Assembly: GCF_029024965.1 (NCBI RefSeq)
Contig: NZ_CP118982.1
Location: 2,046,001-2,110,000, forward strand
Reading direction: 5' to 3'
Origin: Staphylococcus equorum
Lineage (GTDB): Bacteria > Bacillota > Bacilli > Staphylococcales > Staphylococcaceae
DNA length: 64,000 nucleotides
The notes beneath the pieces were generated by a model. It had not been told where the DNA came from, did not search any database, and saw only the letters and a program-made list of their open reading frames with translations. Within the stretch, counting starts at the first letter, position 1. Every line of letters begins with the position of its first letter. This document shows positions 8,137 to 20,011 of this stretch, one piece after another. The position numbers were made by a program, and so were the translations under genes.

Positions 8137-8515
8137 CACCACTCAAGTGGACTTCTGGAGGATTACAATAGCTAAAGTTATTGCATAAGAAGACCTAACC
8201 ACTAAAGTGGACACCTAAGGATTACAATAGCTAAAGCTATTGCATAAGAAGACCTAACCACTAAAGTGAACACCTGAGGATTACAATAGCTAAAGCTATT
8301 GCATAAGAAGACCTAACCACTAAAGTGAACACCTGAGGATTACAATAGCTAAAGCTATTGCATAAGAAGACCTAACCACTAAAGTGAACACCTGAGGATT
8401 ACAATAGCTAAAGCTATTGCATAAGAAGACCTAACCACTAAAGTGAACACCTGAGGATTACAATAGCTAAAGCTATTGCATAAGAAGACCTAACCACTAA
8501 AGTGGTAAGGTCTTC
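8137..8515. repeat. 59-bp tandem repeat array downstream of eno
   Basis: Six copies of a 59-bp unit begin at 8161, 8220, 8279, 8338, 8397 and 8456, preceded by a degenerate partial copy from about 8137. Copies 2 to 5 are identical as read. Copy 1 has a few changes and copy 6 diverges after CCACTAAAGTGG. Each unit contains the perfect hairpin CAATAGCT-AA-AGCTATTG and a second small dyad around CCACTAAAGTG. The last copy ends in a long imperfect hairpin AGAAGACCTAACCACT / AGTGGTAAGGTCTTCT. The period is not a multiple of three and no ORF spans the array. The array fills most of the 650-bp gap between eno and the membrane protein. Confidence 0.93.
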
Positions 8516-8516
8516 T

Positions 8517-8552
8517 TTAAAAAACACGCAAGCCATAAATGACTTGCGTGTT
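8517..8552 (-). terminator. Terminator of eno
   Basis: A perfect 10-bp stem AACACGCAAG / CTTGCGTGTT with a 10-nt loop is followed by T residues on the minus strand, 30 bp after the eno stop. Confidence 0.88.
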
Positions 8553-8583
8553 AGCGCGTGAACTCTTTAATTTTTAAGCGGTA

Positions 8584-9933
<1,350 letters not shown>

Positions 9934-10080
9934 TCATCTTCATTATAGCTTTAAATACTATAAATACAAAGTAATTTAATTCTCTTGTGTTGTTTATAGA
10001 TGCTACAAATTATCAGAATAAGAAACCCTTCTATCTTAATTTATAGCATCAATTTTCACTCTAAATTTTAATTCATTAAA

Positions 10081-11598
10081 TTAATGATTGATTAATGATT
10101 CACCAGTCATATCTTCTGGTTGGTTTACATTGAGTAAATCTAATAATGTTGGTGCTAAGTCACCTAGACGACCCGTTTCACGCAATGTTACGCCTTCTTT
10201 AGTAACGATAACTGGAACTGGATTCGTCGTATGTGTAGTCATAGGTTGATCATCATCTGTTAATACCATGTCTGAGTTACCATGATCTGCAGTAACGATA
10301 GCATGACCACCCATTTCTGTAATCTTATCAACCACTTCGCCTAGACATTCGTCTACAGCTTCTATTGCTTTAATCGTTGGTTCAAGCATACCACTGTGTC
10401 CAACCATGTCAGGGTTAGCAAAGTTTAATAAGATTAAATCTAAGTCACCTTTATTTAATTCTTCAATTAATGCATCTTTAACTTCGTATGCACTCATTTC
10501 TGGTTTAAGGTCGTAAGTTGCAACTTTTGGTGAGTCGATTAGACGACGACGTTCACCTTCAAATTCAGCATTACGTCCACCACTCATGAAATAAGTGACA
10601 TGTGGGAATTTTTCTGTTTCTGCAATACGCAATTGTTTTAAACCATTGTTTTGAACAACTTCACCGATAGTATTTGTTAAATCAACTTTTTCAAAAACGA
10701 TTTCTGCTTTCACATTGTCGTTATATTTTGTAAATGTTGCATAAAATAAATCGTCAATTTGTTCAACTTTGAAACCTTCGAAAGCTTTGTCTGTAAATAT
10801 TTCAGAAAGTTGTCCTGCTCTGTCTGGACGGAAGTTATAAAAAACAACTGCGTCGCCATCATTCACACCGTCATTTTGATCTTTTACGATAAATGGTTCA
10901 ACAAACTCGTCTGTTAAATCTTTCTCGTAGTTAGCTTCGACACCAGCTTTAGCTGATTCAAAAGTTTCACCTTTAAAATTACGGATTGCATTATAAGCTT
11001 TTTCTTCTCTATCCCAACGTTTATCACGATCCATTGCGTAATAACGCCCTGAAACAGATGCAAATTGGCCAATGCCAAGTTCATCGAATTTAGCTTGCGT
11101 TTCTTCGATATATTTTAGTGATGATTTTTGATCTACGTCACGTCCATCTAAGAATGCGTGAACATAGACTTTCTCAACACCTTGCTTTTTAGCTAATTCT
11201 AATAATGCGAATAAGTGTTTATAATGACTATGAACACCACCATCAGATAATAAGCCAAAGAGATGTAGCGCTGAATTATTGTCTTTAACGTGTTGAATTG
11301 CGTTGTTTAATACTTCATTATCAAAGAAATCACCGTCTTCGATAGATTTATTGATACGCGTTAAACTTTGATAAACTACACGTCCAGCACCAATATTCAT
11401 ATGACCAACTTCTGAATTACCCATTTGACCTTCAGGAAGACCAACATCTAAACCACTTGCTTCGATTTGCGTTGTTGGGTATTTACTGTAGTAACGGTCG
11501 AAATTAGGCTTATTAGCTAGTTTTACAGCATTACCATGTTCTGTTTCTCTGTTTGCAAAACCATCTAAAATAATTAATGCAGTTGGTTGTTTCGCCAT
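10081..11598 (-). CDS. gpmI: Phosphoglycerate mutase, cofactor-independent
   Basis: This 505-aa Mn-dependent mutase interconverts 3- and 2-phosphoglycerate. LDGF near residue 11 starts the alkaline-phosphatase-like domain, Ser62 in [13 protein letters not shown] is the phosphoserine nucleophile, and TADHGNSD and TTHTTNPVP supply metal ligands. I start at ATG 11598, which gives the usual length and follows the tpiA stop by 1 nt with AGAAGGTG upstream. A GTG 12 bp farther upstream is inside tpiA. Confidence 0.97.
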   Translation of the reverse strand: MAKQPTALIILDGFANRETEHGNAVKLANKPNFDRYYSKYPTTQIEASGLDVGLPEGQMGNSEVGHMNIGAGRVVYQSLTRINKSIEDGDFFDNEVLNNAIQHVKDNNSALHLFGLLSDGGVHSHYKHLFALLELAKKQGVEKVYVHAFLDGRDVDQKSSLKYIEETQAKFDELGIGQFASVSGRYYAMDRDKRWDREEKAYNAIRNFKGETFESAKAGVEANYEKDLTDEFVEPFIVKDQNDGVNDGDAVVFYNFRPDRAGQLSEIFTDKAFEGFKVEQIDDLFYATFTKYNDNVKAEIVFEKVDLTNTIGEVVQNNGLKQLRIAETEKFPHVTYFMSGGRNAEFEGERRRLIDSPKVATYDLKPEMSAYEVKDALIEELNKGDLDLILLNFANPDMVGHSGMLEPTIKAIEAVDECLGEVVDKITEMGGHAIVTADHGNSDMVLTDDDQPMTTHTTNPVPVIVTKEGVTLRETGRLGDLAPTLLDLLNVNQPEDMTGESLINH

Positions 11599-11599
11599 A

Positions 11600-12373
<774 letters not shown>

Positions 12374-12438
12374 CTATTAGTAATTTATGATTAATATTTT
12401 AAACACTATAATCATGTCTTGCATATTTAGTCGTGCAA

Positions 12439-13629
12439 TTATTTGTTAGCAATTGCGATAACGCCCGGTAGCTCTTTACCTTCAAGGTATTCTAATGAAG
12501 CGCCGCCACCAGTTGAAATGTGACTGAAGTCATCTGCATATCCTAATGAAATTGCTGCTGCAGCTGAATCGCCGCCACCGATAATTGTGTTAGCATCTTT
12601 TAATTCAGCGATTGCTTCACAAATACCAATCGTACCTTTAGCAAAGTTACTTAATTCAAATACACCCATTGGTCCGTTCCATATAACTGTATGCGCACCT
12701 TGTAATTGTTCTTTAAATAATTCTACTGTTTTCGGACCAACATCCATTGCTTCTTGATCAGCTGGGATATCATCAATAGATACTTCTGTGATTTCAGCGT
12801 CATTTGAGAATTCTTTAGCAATTTTACAATCTACTGGTAATACAATTTGATCGCCAGCACGGTCTAATAATTCTTTAGCAAAGTCAACTTTATCTTCTTC
12901 TAATAATGATAAGCCAATTTCTTTACCTTGCGCTTTGAAGAATGTGTACGACATTCCGCCACCGATAAGTACTTTGTCAGCAATTTTCAATAAGTTCGTG
13001 ATGACACCAATTTTGTCAGAAACTTTAGCGCCACCTAAAATTGCAACTACAGGTTTATCAGGGTTTTCAACTACGCCACCGATATATTTAATTTCTTTTT
13101 CCATTAAGAATCCTGCAACTGTTTCTAAATTAGATGCGATACCAACGTTAGACGCGTGCTCACGGTGAGCTGTACCAAAAGCATCATTTACGAATACATC
13201 GCCAAGTGAAGCCCAGTATTTGCCTAAGTCAGAATCATTTTTAGATTCTTTTTTACCCTCAACGTCTTCATAACGTGTATTTTCAACTAAAAGTACATCA
13301 CCTTCGTTAAGTGCTTTAACAGATTCTTCTAGTTTTTCACCGCGTGTTTCAGGTACAAACACAACATCTTTACCTAATTTTTCTGTTAATGCTGTAGCCA
13401 CTGGTTTTAAAGTTAATTCTGCTTTATCACTTTCTTCTTTAACTTTACCTAGGTGAGAGAATAATACTACTTTTCCACCTTGCTCAATAATATGTTTTAT
13501 TGTTGGTAATGCTTGAACGATACGGTTATCATCAGTGATTTCGCCGTCTTTCATTGGTACGTTAAAATCTGCACGTACAAGTACAGTTTTACCTTTTAAT
13601 TCTATGTCAGTTACAATTTTTTTAGCCAT
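12439..13629 (-). CDS. pgk: Phosphoglycerate kinase
   Basis: This 396-aa glycolytic kinase transfers phosphate from 1,3-bisphosphoglycerate to [14 protein letters not shown] (about 16-26) is the family signature, followed by [15 protein letters not shown] (nucleotide side) and the C-terminal [11 protein letters not shown] 13629 is chosen because GAGGAA lies just upstream and it gives the usual 396 residues. The longer frame to 13728 runs through the gapA-pgk intergenic hairpin. Confidence 0.97.
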   Translation of the reverse strand: MAKKIVTDIELKGKTVLVRADFNVPMKDGEITDDNRIVQALPTIKHIIEQGGKVVLFSHLGKVKEESDKAELTLKPVATALTEKLGKDVVFVPETRGEKLEESVKALNEGDVLLVENTRYEDVEGKKESKNDSDLGKYWASLGDVFVNDAFGTAHREHASNVGIASNLETVAGFLMEKEIKYIGGVVENPDKPVVAILGGAKVSDKIGVITNLLKIADKVLIGGGMSYTFFKAQGKEIGLSLLEEDKVDFAKELLDRAGDQIVLPVDCKIAKEFSNDAEITEVSIDDIPADQEAMDVGPKTVELFKEQLQGAHTVIWNGPMGVFELSNFAKGTIGICEAIAELKDANTIIGGGDSAAAAISLGYADDFSHISTGGGASLEYLEGKELPGVIAIANK

Positions 13630-13667
13630 ATAAGCTTCCTCCTCTGAATGGAACAATAAAGTAAAAT

Positions 13668-13695
13668 AAGCGGAGAAGCGATGTGCTCCCCGCTT
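13668..13695 (-). other. Hairpin between gapA and pgk
   Basis: AAGCGGGGAGC / GCTTCTCCGCTT forms an imperfect GC-rich stem, followed on the minus strand by ATTTTACTTT. It could be a leaky terminator or a processing or stability element setting gapA versus pgk mRNA levels. Which one is inference. Confidence 0.55.
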
Positions 13696-13760
13696 ACTCC
13701 TAAGCTTATTGTTTAAATTTAACAACATTTAAGCTTGTTAAATTAATTTTTTAATCCGAA

Positions 13761-14768
13761 TTATTTAGATTGGTCAGCTAAATATTCTAAAGTACGAACT
13801 AATTGTGAAGTGTAAGACATTTCGTTATCATACCAAGCAGCTATTTTAACTAATTGGTGATCTCCAACTGTCATAACACGAGTTTGCGTTGCATCGAATA
13901 ATGAACCGTAAGTCATACCGATTACGTCAGAAGAAACGATTTCGTCTTCAGTGTAACCAAATGATTCGTCTGAAGCATTTTTCATTGCTGCGTTAACGTC
14001 TTCAACGCTTACGTCTTTTTCTAATACAACTGTAAGTTCAGTTAATGAACCAGTAGCAACTGGAACACGTTGAGCGCCACCGTCTAATTTACCATCGATT
14101 TCAGGGATTACTAAACCAATTGCTTTAGCAGCACCTGTTGAGTTAGGGATGATGTTTTCAGCAGCTGCACGTGCACGGCGTTTGTCGCCTTTTCTGTGTG
14201 GAGCATCTTGAGTACTTTGGTCACCAGTATATGCGTGAATAGTAGTCATGAAACCTTCAACTAAGCCGAAGTCGTCATTTAAAACTTTAGCTACTGGAGC
14301 TAATGAGTTAGTAGTACATGAAGCACCTGAAACAACTGTTTCTGAACCATCTAATTCACTGTGGTTAGTGTTATAAACGATTGTTTTTAAGTCGCCTGTT
14401 GCTGGTGCAGAGATTAATACTTTTTTAGCGCCAGCGTCAATGTGAGCTTCTGCTTTTTCTTTATCAGCGAAGAAACCAGTACATTCTAAAACAACATCGA
14501 TGTCTAAATCTTTCCAAGGTAATTTACTTGGTTCAGGTTCTGAGAATGATTTAACTTCTTGTCCATTTACACGGAATCCGTCTTTTTCTACTTCAACTTC
14601 TCCTGTGAAGCGACCTTGTGTAGTGTCATATTTTAATAAATGAGCTAACATTTCGTCATCTGTTAAATCGTTAACTGCTACTACGTCAATACCTTCTACG
14701 TCTTGAATTCTTCTAAATGCTAAACGTCCAATTCTACCAAAACCATTAATTGCTACTTTAACTGCCAT
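13761..14768 (-). CDS. gapA: Glyceraldehyde-3-phosphate dehydrogenase (glycolytic)
   Basis: This 335-aa enzyme carries out NAD-dependent oxidative phosphorylation of glyceraldehyde 3-phosphate. GFGRIGR (9-15) begins the Rossmann fold, catalytic Cys151 lies in SGASCTTN, and a conserved His lies in [10 protein letters not shown]. It follows cggR, which places it as the catabolic GapA rather than the gluconeogenic paralogue. AAAGGAGGCC precedes the start. Control by CggR is expected. Confidence 0.98.
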   Translation of the reverse strand: MAVKVAINGFGRIGRLAFRRIQDVEGIDVVAVNDLTDDEMLAHLLKYDTTQGRFTGEVEVEKDGFRVNGQEVKSFSEPEPSKLPWKDLDIDVVLECTGFFADKEKAEAHIDAGAKKVLISAPATGDLKTIVYNTNHSELDGSETVVSGASCTTNSLAPVAKVLNDDFGLVEGFMTTIHAYTGDQSTQDAPHRKGDKRRARAAAENIIPNSTGAAKAIGLVIPEIDGKLDGGAQRVPVATGSLTELTVVLEKDVSVEDVNAAMKNASDESFGYTEDEIVSSDVIGMTYGSLFDATQTRVMTVGDHQLVKIAAWYDNEMSYTSQLVRTLEYLADQSK

Positions 14769-14821
14769 TATAATGGCCTCCTTTAAAATGATATTTAAAA
14801 AGTGTATTTCACCTTTTATTA

Positions 14822-15838
14822 CTATTGTTTTGCGATTACTCTTGCCGCAGCTTCGTCTGTGATTAATACAGTGTTATTGGGTGCAATTGAAAGGTAAGCT
14901 TTAATAGCTTCTCCTTTTGATTTACCCCCAGCTACGGCAAAGATAAACTTCTTCGACTCAAGATCTTCTAATTGTAGTCCAATCGTTTTCACTTTATGGA
15001 CAATGTCACCTTGATCATCGAAATAATATCCAAATGCTTCTCCCGAGGCATTGTGATGTTGAAGTTTCTCTATAACTTCACTAGGTGATTGACGTCTTCG
15101 CGCCATCTTCAGCGCATCACCAATGCCGTGGATCGTAATATTGGATTCCTTAATTTTCTCAAGTGAATGGATAACTGATGGTTCTAACATAAGCGTATTA
15201 TATGTTGTCTCACTTACATTATCTGGTACATATAGTGTTGTATAATCACCGTTCGTTTGCTGCGCCATACTTGCAGCAATCGTATTCGCTTGATATACAA
15301 CATTTTCACCAAGTCCTCCACGTGCAGGTACGAATAATACATTGTACGGTTGCTTGTGCATGGCTTCGCTGACATATGCCATCGTTGAACCACCAGTCAC
15401 AGAAACTATTGCATGTTCGTAAAGAACATCTTCTACAAGTTGTCCCGCCTGACGTGACAACTCAATCTTAACTGTTTTATCAGCATCTGAATCGCCAGGT
15501 ATGACGTAAACCTCTTTGATGTTGTACTGCTCTTTAATAACTTGCGCAAGATGATGATCGTCTGAATAAATATTGAAATAGCTATTCAATTGACGAATCG
15601 TTGTTTCACCTGCTTCAGTTATTTCCATACCTGTTGGTTTAACTTTGATAAGTTCTTGTTTCTTCAATATATCTGTTTCTGAACGCAGTACACGTTCAGT
15701 CAAATCCATGTATTCACTTAAACTTCGTCTACCTACGGGTTGATGCTTGGAGATAGTAGTGAGTATTGAAAAACGACGATACATCTTTTCAACAATTTCT
15801 GGAACTAACTTTTGTTGAATTTTTATCAAGTCCTTCAC
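14822..15838 (-). CDS. cggR: Central glycolytic genes regulator CggR
   Basis: This 338-aa SorC/DeoR-family repressor has an N-terminal winged HTH (about 25-70) and a sugar-phosphate-binding domain (about 85-338) with [12 protein letters not shown] and VPARGG. In Bacillus subtilis its ligand is fructose 1,6-bisphosphate, which relieves repression of the gapA operon. The start is GTG 15838, with GGAGG spaced 9 nt. It is the first gene of the cluster and its probable operator lies 50-75 bp upstream, so autoregulation is likely. Confidence 0.95.
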   Translation of the reverse strand: MKDLIKIQQKLVPEIVEKMYRRFSILTTISKHQPVGRRSLSEYMDLTERVLRSETDILKKQELIKVKPTGMEITEAGETTIRQLNSYFNIYSDDHHLAQVIKEQYNIKEVYVIPGDSDADKTVKIELSRQAGQLVEDVLYEHAIVSVTGGSTMAYVSEAMHKQPYNVLFVPARGGLGENVVYQANTIAASMAQQTNGDYTTLYVPDNVSETTYNTLMLEPSVIHSLEKIKESNITIHGIGDALKMARRRQSPSEVIEKLQHHNASGEAFGYYFDDQGDIVHKVKTIGLQLEDLESKKFIFAVAGGKSKGEAIKAYLSIAPNNTVLITDEAAARVIAKQ

Positions 15839-15888
15839 TACTATCCACCTCCATTTCCATTTAAAGGGTCAAGTTCTAACCATAGATT

Positions 15889-15912
15889 GACTTTTTACGT
15901 CCCTGGTGGGAC
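15889..15912 (-). promoter_or_regulatory. Probable CggR operator
   Basis: On the minus strand GTCCCACCAGGGAC is followed by GTAAAAAGTC. The segment GGGAC-N6-AGTC closely matches the CggR half-operator CGGGAC-N6-TGTC known from B. subtilis, and a GTCCC/GGGAC dyad overlaps it. It lies upstream of cggR. The rest of the 379-bp gap 15839-16217 is AT-rich, with a TATAAT at 16192-16197 that probably serves the plus-strand gene at 16218. Confidence 0.7.
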
Positions 15913-16217
15913 AAAAAAATATAACCTCTTATAACAGCAATACTACTACTATATTTTTAAAATTGCAAGAGAAATACCTATCTATTAATTATTAACTATT
16001 GACCATTAAAATTTTTGTTACTTTTGTAACTACCTACAATAATTTAATACCCGTTAAAAACATCAATTAATCATTCATACTTATTATTTTTTAATAGTAC
16101 ATATTATAATATAAACACATATTATTCACATTCTTATGCTTTTACAAGCGTGAATGATTGAATGGTTGTCCTATTATCATTAAAATAGTTTTATAATACT
16201 ATTTTGGAGGAAAAACT

Positions 16218-16451
16218 ATGTCACAAAAAGATCAACCAGAGGTTATCGATCCGGATGACCAACGATATAAGGACCCAGATCATTTTAATAAGCATAGTCA
16301 AAAACCATACGCTGGTACACACCAACACCAATCATATAATTATACAAAAAATATCGGTTGTGGTTGTGGCCCATTCGGTTGTTTGAGTGGTTGCATTACC
16401 TTAATACTCTTGTCATCGCTCCTTACTTTCTTATTAAACTTCCTATTTTAA
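16218..16451 (+). CDS. Small Cys/Gly-motif membrane protein, unknown
   Basis: This 77-aa protein has a hydrophilic N-terminus (PEVIDPDDQRYKDPDHFNKH), a GCGCGPFGCLSGC motif at about 47-59 and a C-terminal membrane helix (about 58-77). GGAGG lies 9 nt before the ATG and a TATAAT -10 lies at 16192. I recall similar short proteins in other staphylococci but no function. The four clustered Cys could bind metal or be acylated; that is speculation. Confidence 0.8.
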   Translation: MSQKDQPEVIDPDDQRYKDPDHFNKHSQKPYAGTHQHQSYNYTKNIGCGCGPFGCLSGCITLILLSSLLTFLLNFLF

Positions 16452-16715
16452 TTCAATTTGATTCACATTAGCTTTTATTTTATTTGAAATTATAAGCACC
16501 CTGCCCTTCAAGTTAATTAAAATAAAGTCTGCGTTTGTCTTTATAAGGGGTCAACTAATTACTAATGATGAATGATTGATTGGTTTAAAAAATGACAACG
16601 CTTTGGTCTGACTCCTTCAAGAAAAATCCTAGCTGAATACTATAGACTAAGGCTATGACTGCAGAAATAGCATAGAAAAACGCTAGCAAAGTCGTAGTCT
16701 TTGTTGACAATATAA
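16452..16715. other. Intergenic stretch with imperfect dyads
   Basis: No ORF with a ribosome site was found. Positions 16570-16710 are less AT-rich than the surroundings and contain interleaved imperfect inverted segments (AGACTAAGGCTATGAC against GTCGTAGTCTTTG, and GCTAT/ATAGC). It could be a decayed element or a small RNA; no family is recognised. Confidence 0.35.
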
Positions 16716-16748
16716 AAGAAGCACCCGTGAGAACGAGTGCTTCTTTTT
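16716..16748. terminator. Bidirectional terminator
   Basis: AAGAAGCAC and GTGCTTCTT form a 9-bp stem extended inward by CGT/ACG. It has A residues on the left and five T residues on the right, so it can serve both the upstream plus-strand gene and the minus-strand repeat protein at 16792. Confidence 0.8.
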
Positions 16749-16791
16749 AATAGCTTATACAACTATATTTACTAAACCGTTATGAACAACG

Positions 16792-17451
16792 TTAATCTTC
16801 TTCTGATGAATTCGAGTTACTATTTTGTGTTGATCTTTCTTGTGTGTCAGCTTGACTACTTCTTTCTTCTGTTGAAGGTTCAGGTGTTTGCTCTTCAGTT
16901 GAAGGTTCTGAAGTTTTTTCTTCTGTAGATGGCTCAGGTGTTTTTTCCTCTGTTGTACGCTCTTCAGTCGTGCGTTCTTCTGTAGTGCGTTCTTCAGTCG
17001 TGCGTTCTTCTGTACTACGTTCCTCTGTAGTTTGCTCTTCGGTAGAGCGTTCTTCAGTTGTTTCTTCTTTTGTTTTCTCAGGAGAGTCTTTTTCTTCTTC
17101 TGTTGTACGTTCGGCTGTTGCAGGTTGTTTTGTTTGTTGTTGAGTTTGTTGTGTCTGCTGTGTTTGTTGCGTAGTTGGAGCTTGCTGAGTTTGTTGTTGG
17201 GTTTGTTGCGTTTCTTGTGACTCTTCTGTTGATTTCTCTTTTTTCTTATCTTTTTCTTCTTTAGTCTTTTCTTTTTTCTTATCTTTTTCTTCTTGCTTTT
17301 GATCAGCTAAACGTTCGTCGGCTTGTTTCGAATGATCTACAAAGGCAAAAATGGCAAAAACTAATCCACCTACTAATAACAAGACAATAATCGCACTCAC
17401 AATTTTTGCAAAACTGCTCATTTTCTTGTTATTTTGATTATGCTTTGGCAT
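16792..17451 (-). CDS. Membrane-anchored TTEER-repeat protein
   Basis: This 219-aa protein has a short basic N-terminus and one membrane helix (about 15-37, no lipobox or signal cleavage site). A Lys/Glu-rich stretch with repeated EKDKKKEK (about 53-75) is followed by a Gln/Thr-rich segment (about 78-108) and pentapeptide TTEER/STEER repeats (about 130-170). PEPSTEE repeats come next and a Ser/Asn-rich acidic end closes it. No LPXTG sorting motif is present. The topology suggests a signal-anchored extracellular, highly charged stalk. Coding repeats make length variation between strains likely. The function is unknown; a role in the wall or in adhesion is only a guess. Confidence 0.82.
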   Translation of the reverse strand: MPKHNQNNKKMSSFAKIVSAIIVLLLVGGLVFAIFAFVDHSKQADERLADQKQEEKDKKKEKTKEEKDKKKEKSTEESQETQQTQQQTQQAPTTQQTQQTQQTQQQTKQPATAERTTEEEKDSPEKTKEETTEERSTEEQTTEERSTEERTTEERTTEERTTEERTTEEKTPEPSTEEKTSEPSTEEQTPEPSTEERSSQADTQERSTQNSNSNSSEED

Positions 17452-17740
17452 AAGCTCCCCTCACTTCAATTTATATCATAACTTTTATATTTATTCTAAA
17501 TGTACTTTCATTAACAAATGTATATTTTACACTATTTTTTATACTAATCAAACCGATTAACTATTTTTTAATATGGCTGTTATCTTGATGTCATATCTGT
17601 TGTAAAATACAACTATGCTTTAACATTTTATGATTCAGTATAATATTAATCTAAATCAAACTATATTTTCAATACTTTTATTTAATTTCAATTGTTACTT
17701 TACATGTTTCACTATTATCATAACAGGATGTGAGCTAAAT

Positions 17741-17929
17741 ATGAATAAACATGATTTATTAAATGATTTTGAGCAGCAGGGTCACCCTAACAAAAAAGGC
17801 CTTCGTCAAATGATGGTTGAAAATGACAACTATGAACCAAAGCCTACTTCCAAGAAACGTAATCTTTTCTTTAGTTTTATTATTTTCCTTCTATTAGTTA
17901 TTTTCAGTCTAATATTTCTTTTCATCTAA
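17741..17929 (+). CDS. Small single-helix membrane protein, unknown
   Basis: This 62-aa protein (MNKHDLLNDFEQQGHPNKKG...) has a polar N-terminal half with EPKPTSKKR and a C-terminal membrane helix (41-62). ATG 17741 has GGATGTG upstream; a longer open frame to 17630 has no ribosome site. The tail-anchored layout resembles the 77-aa protein at 16218. No family or function can be named. Confidence 0.68.
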   Translation: MNKHDLLNDFEQQGHPNKKGLRQMMVENDNYEPKPTSKKRNLFFSFIIFLLLVIFSLIFLFI

Positions 17930-18029
17930 TAGTAAAGCATTAAAAAATTTATTAAGGATACGTTTATATAAGCAATTTATAAATAAAAAGATAGTTATAA
18001 ATCTTTAATTACGTTAGCATATAAATATA

Positions 18030-18145
18030 GGCCTATACGATAATCGCATAGGCCACTACTAAAGGGAGTCAAAATTTTACCTTCGTTAGTATATTATGGG
18101 GTATACTCGAAATAATTAAGAGATGATTAATTAATATCGAAGGTA
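18030..18145. ncRNA. Candidate structured RNA element
   Basis: In the 377-bp gap before the SDR gene, GGCCTAT / ATAGGCC pair at 18030-18054. An 8-bp outer stem TACCTTCG / CGAAGGTA (18078-18085 with 18138-18145) then encloses two perfect inner hairpins. These are AGTATA/TATACT (18088-18107) and TAATTAA/TTAATTA (18113-18133). Together they form a three-way junction. No T tract follows and no known riboswitch is recognised. Direction is uncertain; plus strand would put it about 160 nt before the SDR start. Confidence 0.4.
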
Positions 18146-18306
18146 CCCTTATTATAACGGTATCCAATATTATTTTAAATACTTCTTAAGATGACTAAAT
18201 GACATATTCTTGAACAATTTTCGAAAGAATTATGTCAGAAAAATTTAGCTTGAGTCGTTTTTTAATCATTACAGTCTAAAGCATTACTATTTTATGAGGT
18301 GATATA

Positions 18307-19203
18307 ATGAAACACTATTTAATAACAGGTGGCACAGGTATGGTTGGTACCCAACTCGTTGAAGCTATCAAGCAAAGTGACGCGCATATAACAATTCTTA
18401 CTAGACAAGACAAATCAACTTCACATCCAAAAATAACATACGTTAATTGGTCTAAAACGAATTGGGAATCTCAAATTCCTGATATTGACATCGTTATTAA
18501 TCTTGCAGGTGCAAGCTTAATGAAACGTTGGACAAAAGAACATAAACAAGCAATTATGTTGAGCCGCTTACAGTCTACGCAAGCATTATTCGACTTGTTT
18601 AAAAACCGCAAACAAAAACCTTCAGTATTCTTTAATGCGAGTGCAGTTGGTTATTACAAGCCAGATTACGATCGAACTTATACAGAATTATATAAATCGC
18701 TCCCATTTGATTTCTTATCAGAAGTAGTTTACCAATGGGAACGTCGCGCACGTCAGTTTGAATCATTAGGCACACGTGTTGTGATTGGTAGATTTGGCAT
18801 GATCCTAGCAGAAGATGGAGGTGCCTTACCTTTGATGAAACTACCATATGAATTTTACCTTGGTGGTAAACTCGGTTCAGGTAGACAATGGTATTCTTGG
18901 ATTCATTTAGATGATTTAACAAGAGCCATACTCTATACAATTAACAACGGAAATGCACATGGCGTTTTCAACTTTACAGCGCCTATTGTTGAACATCAAA
19001 ATTTATTTGGCTATACATTGGCACGCGTCACACATCGTCCCCATTTCACTTGGGTACCTGCATTAGCCTTAAGATTAGCTTTAGGCCAAATGTCTACAGT
19101 TGTATTGGACACACAAAAAGTAATACCAAATAAATTACAGGCTATAGACTTTAAATTTAAATATCCAGATTTAAAAATAGCTTTAGAAGATTTAGTAGAA
19201 TAA
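18307..19203 (+). CDS. TIGR01777-family SDR epimerase
   Basis: This 298-aa NAD(P)-binding protein is of the atypical short-chain dehydrogenase family that includes E. coli YfcH, long annotated as a cell-division inhibitor on weak grounds. [10 protein letters not shown] (8-17) is the dinucleotide loop. [12 protein letters not shown] and FNASAVGYY carry the family motifs, and a DUF1731-like C-terminal end has [20 protein letters not shown] lies before the ATG. The substrate is unknown. Confidence 0.9.
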   Translation: MKHYLITGGTGMVGTQLVEAIKQSDAHITILTRQDKSTSHPKITYVNWSKTNWESQIPDIDIVINLAGASLMKRWTKEHKQAIMLSRLQSTQALFDLFKNRKQKPSVFFNASAVGYYKPDYDRTYTELYKSLPFDFLSEVVYQWERRARQFESLGTRVVIGRFGMILAEDGGALPLMKLPYEFYLGGKLGSGRQWYSWIHLDDLTRAILYTINNGNAHGVFNFTAPIVEHQNLFGYTLARVTHRPHFTWVPALALRLALGQMSTVVLDTQKVIPNKLQAIDFKFKYPDLKIALEDLVE

Positions 19204-19250
19204 TAATTAAAAAAGACAAGCCACATGATGTGGCTTGTCTTTTTTAATTA
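19204..19250. terminator. Perfect bidirectional terminator
   Basis: Two exact 23-bp arms pair around a single G at 19227, including AAGACAAGCCACAT and its complement, with A/T runs on both outer sides. It ends both the SDR gene and clpP, which converge here. Confidence 0.93.
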
Positions 19251-19272
19251 AGCTTTTATATTAATTTTAGCG

Positions 19273-19857
19273 TTATGCTTCAGGAACCATAACTTGGTCA
19301 ACTAGACCGTATTCTTTAGCTTCTTCAGCTGATAAGAAATTATCACGATCTGTATCTTTTTCAATTTTTTCAATTGACTGACCAGTACGCTCTGCTAAAA
19401 TTTGGTTTAATTTGGCACGTGTCTTAAGAATATGATTCGCAGCAATTTCAATTTCTGTTGCTTGACCTTGCGCACCACCAAGTGGTTGGTGAATCATTAC
19501 TTCAGCATTTGGTAAAGCAAAACGTTTACCTTTTGCTCCTGCTGCAAGTAGGAATGAACCCATTGAGGCAGCCATACCAATACAGATTGTTTGTACATCT
19601 GGTTTAATGTGTTGAATTGTATCATAAATTGCAAATCCAGCCGTCACACTTCCGCCTGGCGAATTGATATAAAGATAGATATCTTTTTCAGAATCTTGTG
19701 CTTGTAGGAATAATAATTGTGAAACAATAGAGTTCGCTACATTATCATCGATTTGTGAACCTAACATAATAATACGGTCTTTTAATAAACGTGAGTAAAT
19801 GTCATATGCACGTTCCCCACGGTTTGTTGTTTCAATTACTGTAGGTATTAAATTCAT
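19273..19857 (-). CDS. clpP: ATP-dependent Clp protease proteolytic subunit
   Basis: This 194-aa serine protease forms the tetradecameric chamber served by ClpX and ClpC. The triad is visible: Ser98 in GMAASMGS, His123 in MIHQPLGG and an Asp in TDRDNF (about 172). Length and sequence are typical of staphylococcal ClpP. It stands alone on the minus strand between a terminator and a CtsR operator, which implies heat-shock control. It also degrades tmRNA-tagged proteins. Confidence 0.98.
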   Translation of the reverse strand: MNLIPTVIETTNRGERAYDIYSRLLKDRIIMLGSQIDDNVANSIVSQLLFLQAQDSEKDIYLYINSPGGSVTAGFAIYDTIQHIKPDVQTICIGMAASMGSFLLAAGAKGKRFALPNAEVMIHQPLGGAQGQATEIEIAANHILKTRAKLNQILAERTGQSIEKIEKDTDRDNFLSAEEAKEYGLVDQVMVPEA

Positions 19858-19904
19858 TAATATTGCCTCCTCATTTCTAATTGATAAATTTATTTTAACT
19901 CAAA

Positions 19905-19921
19905 AGTCAAATATGGTCAAA
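19905..19921. promoter_or_regulatory. CtsR box upstream of clpP
   Basis: AGTCAAA-TAT-GGTCAAA matches the CtsR heptad direct repeat (A/GGTCAAA-N3-A/GGTCAAA). It starts 48 bp upstream of clpP. CtsR represses class III heat-shock genes in Firmicutes. Confidence 0.9.
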
Positions 19922-20011
19922 AATTAAAGCTCGAAATTTCACGAAACTTACATTATTCTTATTGACCGTTACTTCTAAGATTTGTACACTTGTATTAGCG
20001 TGTTTTTTAAC

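Noticed and set aside
8137-8515. Possible CRISPR array
   Set aside because: The copies are contiguous 59-bp tandem units with no unique spacers, and no cas genes are in the window.
17032-17220. Leu/Phe/Cys-rich plus-strand ORF
   Set aside because: It is simply the complement of the Glu/Thr/Gln repeat codons of the TTEER protein.
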